Part shown: piece after piece, positions 62,601-63,644 of the stretch
How positions within the stretch are numbered: the first letter of the stretch is position 1
Layout: every line of letters starts with the position of its first letter
Assembly: GCA_016281605.1 (NCBI GenBank)
Contig: JAEEJA010000081.1
Coordinates: 1 to 63,644 of the forward strand
DNA: 63,644 bases
Source of the DNA: Lachnospiraceae bacterium
GTDB taxonomy: Bacteria > Bacillota > Clostridia > Lachnospirales > Lachnospiraceae
Direction of reading: 5' to 3'
Notes under the pieces: generated by a model
Told to the model about the DNA's origin: nothing
The model's database searches: none
Seen by the model: only the letters and a program-made list of their open reading frames with translations
Translations under genes and position numbers: made by a program

Positions 62601-62771
62601 CTTATAAGGATTATCATTTGGTAAAAAGACAAATTGGGCACCGGTTTTTTTATGTTTAAGTCGCATGGCAAAGGAGTCAATTTCCTCTATATACTCTCCT
62701 TCTAAATACTCATATGCATCGGGCAAAGTAAAATCCTCCCGATGAAAAATCTTAGTTTTAGTGTTACTCAT
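59655..62771 (-). CDS. M16C metalloprotease (PreP-like, insulinase family)
   Basis: A 1038-residue protease of the presequence-protease type. The inverted zinc motif HVLEH (His75, Glu78, His79) lies in GVSHVLEHSVLSGSRKYP, and the distal Glu in FNGVVFNEMK. Four M16 half-domains with the helical linker (about 470-520) fill the rest; YYLRREIRERGGAYSYDAG marks the last one. The tail is poly-Glu/Lys. It has no signal peptide and probably digests small peptides in the cytoplasm. AAGGGGG precedes the ATG. Promoter at 62821-62849. Confidence 0.95.
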   Translation of the reverse strand: MSNTKTKIFHREDFTLPDAYEYLEGEYIEEIDSFAMRLKHKKTGAQFVFLPNDNPYKLFYISFITPVKDDTGVSHVLEHSVLSGSRKYPTGTFERLNSELSEISANAYTDPDSTVFYFDAVRDDDFYKLLDFYLDSVFYPLVLEEENIFRREGWRLESIEDEDETYIDFNGVVFNEMKAHDSNYYNSALEFFASKFLPGTGFEFRSGGKASSILDLTHQAVCEYHKKYYTASNSHIYLYGDMDIYKTLNYMDKEYLSKFEKSEKISIPLIDNKKSFKAYKKKIKTVDDDDNTLYIYGIHFDGKMSIKQEEIFLIFTETINAIIRIKLNNLGIPNDYVKCEFDFTGPQDYLRITISTTIEDGSEDIYKAIREALFGDDQIDELFRANFIAKLNRYELFFWNEMNELDIKGKHLYGMIKERWLYDDSLILDSFQTSDNIQYIKNRIWGNCYNNLITKALPKKSREVIIEINPVRVDDNYFIKMLDDKLSVYLHSMDDDQFVKFLDNDEKYRQWDLNTYYIKDNPKELAKNKKRLEEYVYTRKCNYNKLKNGKINYYHVPIKQSKVVWFCLRFNIDDLKDYISEISLLVELYNRADFEDFNGLSCDDAKIFLTYFINIDLYIGSDYDNKDTNSHIFIDISTCVLEENIPDAVQLIFRILFDSIITIPSFGDFLDYTMESFKWDMISNPLENSASLSGKSFSETSKLKCAAFGLNYYYFIKDLYNNGQKAHEAFFKNCFTLINKIFTDERLSVFCTSTERGLVLLKKAFQQDALSKAKAELNSSLKKYYDELIENIQDYYYRNDLKKWKKIYIKNYNNNDLASITKTVDKYDENEAIIIPSTVNYIDFCGSLETPVSYSELNSGAFSLAAAVIKRYYLRREIRERGGAYSYDAGFNMHGQLHVTSYRDPHLKRTLNVINGIGDFLRNLYITDDELNKIKISFISDSENSSENNWYDMGEVMNIEQLHYPDDFTKTRYEQLIKCTVEDLRSLAGYFDEIISNGRFICIGSKQSIEKRKNYFGKIHAIFEEEEEDKDEKKNKKK

Positions 62772-62820
62772 AACGCACCCCCTTATAGCAATAAATAAAA
62801 CATACGAATCTATTACAGAT

Positions 62821-62849
62821 AGGATACCACATATAAATTATAATAACAA
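62821..62849 (-). promoter_or_regulatory. Promoter of the M16C protease gene
   Basis: On the minus strand TTGTTA and TATCCT are 17 bases apart, about 50 bases upstream of the ATG. Confidence 0.6.
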
Positions 62850-62889
62850 GATACAACGTTCGAATAAGAATATATTATTGACTTATCAT

Positions 62890-62923
62890 AAAAAAGGGGG
62901 ATAGTTCATCCGAGCTATCCCTT
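62890..62923 (-). terminator. Terminator of the Fur-family gene
   Basis: GGGATAG pairs with CTATCCC, extended by CC/TT-rich bases, and is followed on the minus strand by a run of Ts. It lies about 95 bases after the Fur-family stop codon. Confidence 0.85.
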
Positions 62924-63016
62924 CTTTTATTCTATATATTGCATTTAATAGGTTCTCTCAAGATTGAGAAATAGTATAAAAATCAACATAAATACATACG
63001 GAATAATTTCCTTGTA

Positions 63017-63439
63017 CTAGGTGTGAATTTGACAGTCTTCACAAACTCCGTAAAACACTGTTCTCATAGAATTCAGTTCAAATTTGTGATCCTCAAAGAG
63101 ATGATACTTTATATCTTTTAATACATCACAATGGAGATGTATGAGTTTGCCACATTTTTCACATTTACAATGAAAACACACTTCTCCATCTTCATGTACT
63201 TCTTCACCTACGTACTCAAAGCAGGCAGGGCTATTGGCATCAATAATATATTTATTTATAATTCCTTCATCTACTAGACTTTCTAAATGACGATATATGG
63301 TGGATTGACCAATGGAAGAACCTTGATTTTTACAATATTCACACACATCGTTTGCTGTTACGTGAACACCTGACTTATCCTTAAGATAACCAAGCAGTAT
63401 TTCTCTTTGTTTTGTTTTATATTTTGATCTTGTATTCAT
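63017..63439 (-). CDS. Fur-family transcriptional regulator
   Basis: A 140-residue metal-responsive repressor. The N-terminal winged helix has QSTIYRHLESLVDEGII, and the C-terminal dimerisation domain has the two structural-zinc pairs Cys93-x-x-Cys96 and Cys133-x-x-Cys136. The usual HHHF before the first pair is here VCFHCKC, with extra Cys residues. Whether it senses iron, zinc or peroxide cannot be told. AGAAGGGAA lies before the ATG. A stable hairpin is in its leader. Confidence 0.93.
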   Translation of the reverse strand: MNTRSKYKTKQREILLGYLKDKSGVHVTANDVCEYCKNQGSSIGQSTIYRHLESLVDEGIINKYIIDANSPACFEYVGEEVHEDGEVCFHCKCEKCGKLIHLHCDVLKDIKYHLFEDHKFELNSMRTVFYGVCEDCQIHT

Positions 63440-63483
63440 ATAGATTCCCTTCTTTATATGAAGTTTAACTCAGTCGGAGAAAT

Positions 63484-63515
63484 CCCCCACCTCTAAGCTA
63501 GAGCGTAGGTGGGGG
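63484..63515. other. Strong stem-loop in the Fur-gene leader
   Basis: CCCCCACCT and AGGTGGGGG form a nine-base-pair GC-rich stem around 14 bases, in a very AT-rich setting. It lies between a TATAAT-like box (around 63525) and the Fur ribosome site. It lacks a T-run. Hairpins like this also occur at IS200/IS605 transposon ends, but no tnpA or tnpB is present. Confidence 0.5.
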
Positions 63516-63560
63516 TATTGACAAATTATACTTACAAAAGCTCCGCGAGTGATGCGAATA

Positions 63561-63644
63561 GTTAGCTTTGCTAACTATTGGATTCGGATAGGTAAATGTC
63601 TGCTAAATGCAGCCAAGAGATGTAAAACATCTCTTTGAATCACG
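63561..63644. repeat. Multi-hairpin repeat, copy B (cut by window end)
   Basis: A hairpin AATAGTTAG/CTAACTATT (about 63558-63580) is followed by the 55 bases at 63590-63644, which are the exact reverse complement of 58112-58166. The repeat probably continues beyond the window. Its first hairpin shares GTTAGCTTTGCT with the element in the thrS leader. Confidence 0.85.

Noticed and set aside
58082..63644. Composite transposon bounded by inverted repeats
   Set aside because: The inverted 55-bp copies flank ordinary chromosomal genes (traX-like, M50, M16C, fur) with no transposase; a repeat family is the simpler reading.

Overview
The window looks like a chromosome segment of a low-GC, Gram-positive, anaerobic Firmicute, most likely a plant-fibre-degrading member of the Lachnospiraceae (Butyrivibrio-like; genus not resolved). 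The grounds are strong AGGAGG-type ribosome binding sites, a thrS T-box, ClpC/RadA/DnaE1-type housekeeping genes, a DUF3881-like protein, a secreted GH9 cellulase with Ser-Pro linkers, a GH43 xylosidase-like enzyme, an AGCS symporter and a HypF. Family assignments are from sequence motifs read by eye; no search was run.

Nearly everything is on the minus strand. From the left: a DUF1294 fragment; a small island of two tRNA genes (Thr-GGT, Glu-CTC), two divergent paralogous secreted proteins, a HAD hydrolase and an ABC-F ATPase (1-5.8 kb); then a housekeeping run, in transcription order purB, purA, a penicillin-binding-protein homologue without catalytic residues, DUF3881, a WalJ-like hydrolase, the ACT/UPF0210 pair and dnaE (18.4 down to 5.9 kb). 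Next come a GH3 lipoprotein, aroC, the GH9 enzyme and acylphosphatase (18.5-25.2 kb), a heterodimeric ABC exporter, a THUMP methyltransferase, radA, a small unknown protein, clpC, an SH3/glucosaminidase surface protein, a methyltransferase, fabF, an acyl-CoA synthetase-like enzyme, and T-box-controlled thrS (25.3-43.2 kb). alsT is on the plus strand and meets a GH43 gene, which is preceded by an intracellular sugar-sensor/GGDEF-like gene.

From 48.3 to 54.2 kb there is a compact four-gene operon: two MutS-type ATPases with an altered Walker B, an ABC ATPase, and an ABC permease fused to a CPBP (CAAX-protease-like) domain. I consider this the best candidate for an undescribed system. hypF, ribD, traX-like, a small M50-like membrane protein, a PreP-type M16 protease and a Fur-family regulator complete the window.

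Four further items stand out. The penicillin-binding-protein homologue has lost both glycosyltransferase glutamates and the usual SxxK, SxN and KTG residues. A LacI-type sugar-binding domain without DNA-binding helix is joined to a degenerate GGDEF domain, next to GH43. A family of multi-hairpin intergenic repeats includes two identical 55-bp copies in inverted orientation. The T-box specifier and acceptor-pairing bases both match the tRNA-Thr encoded in the same window.
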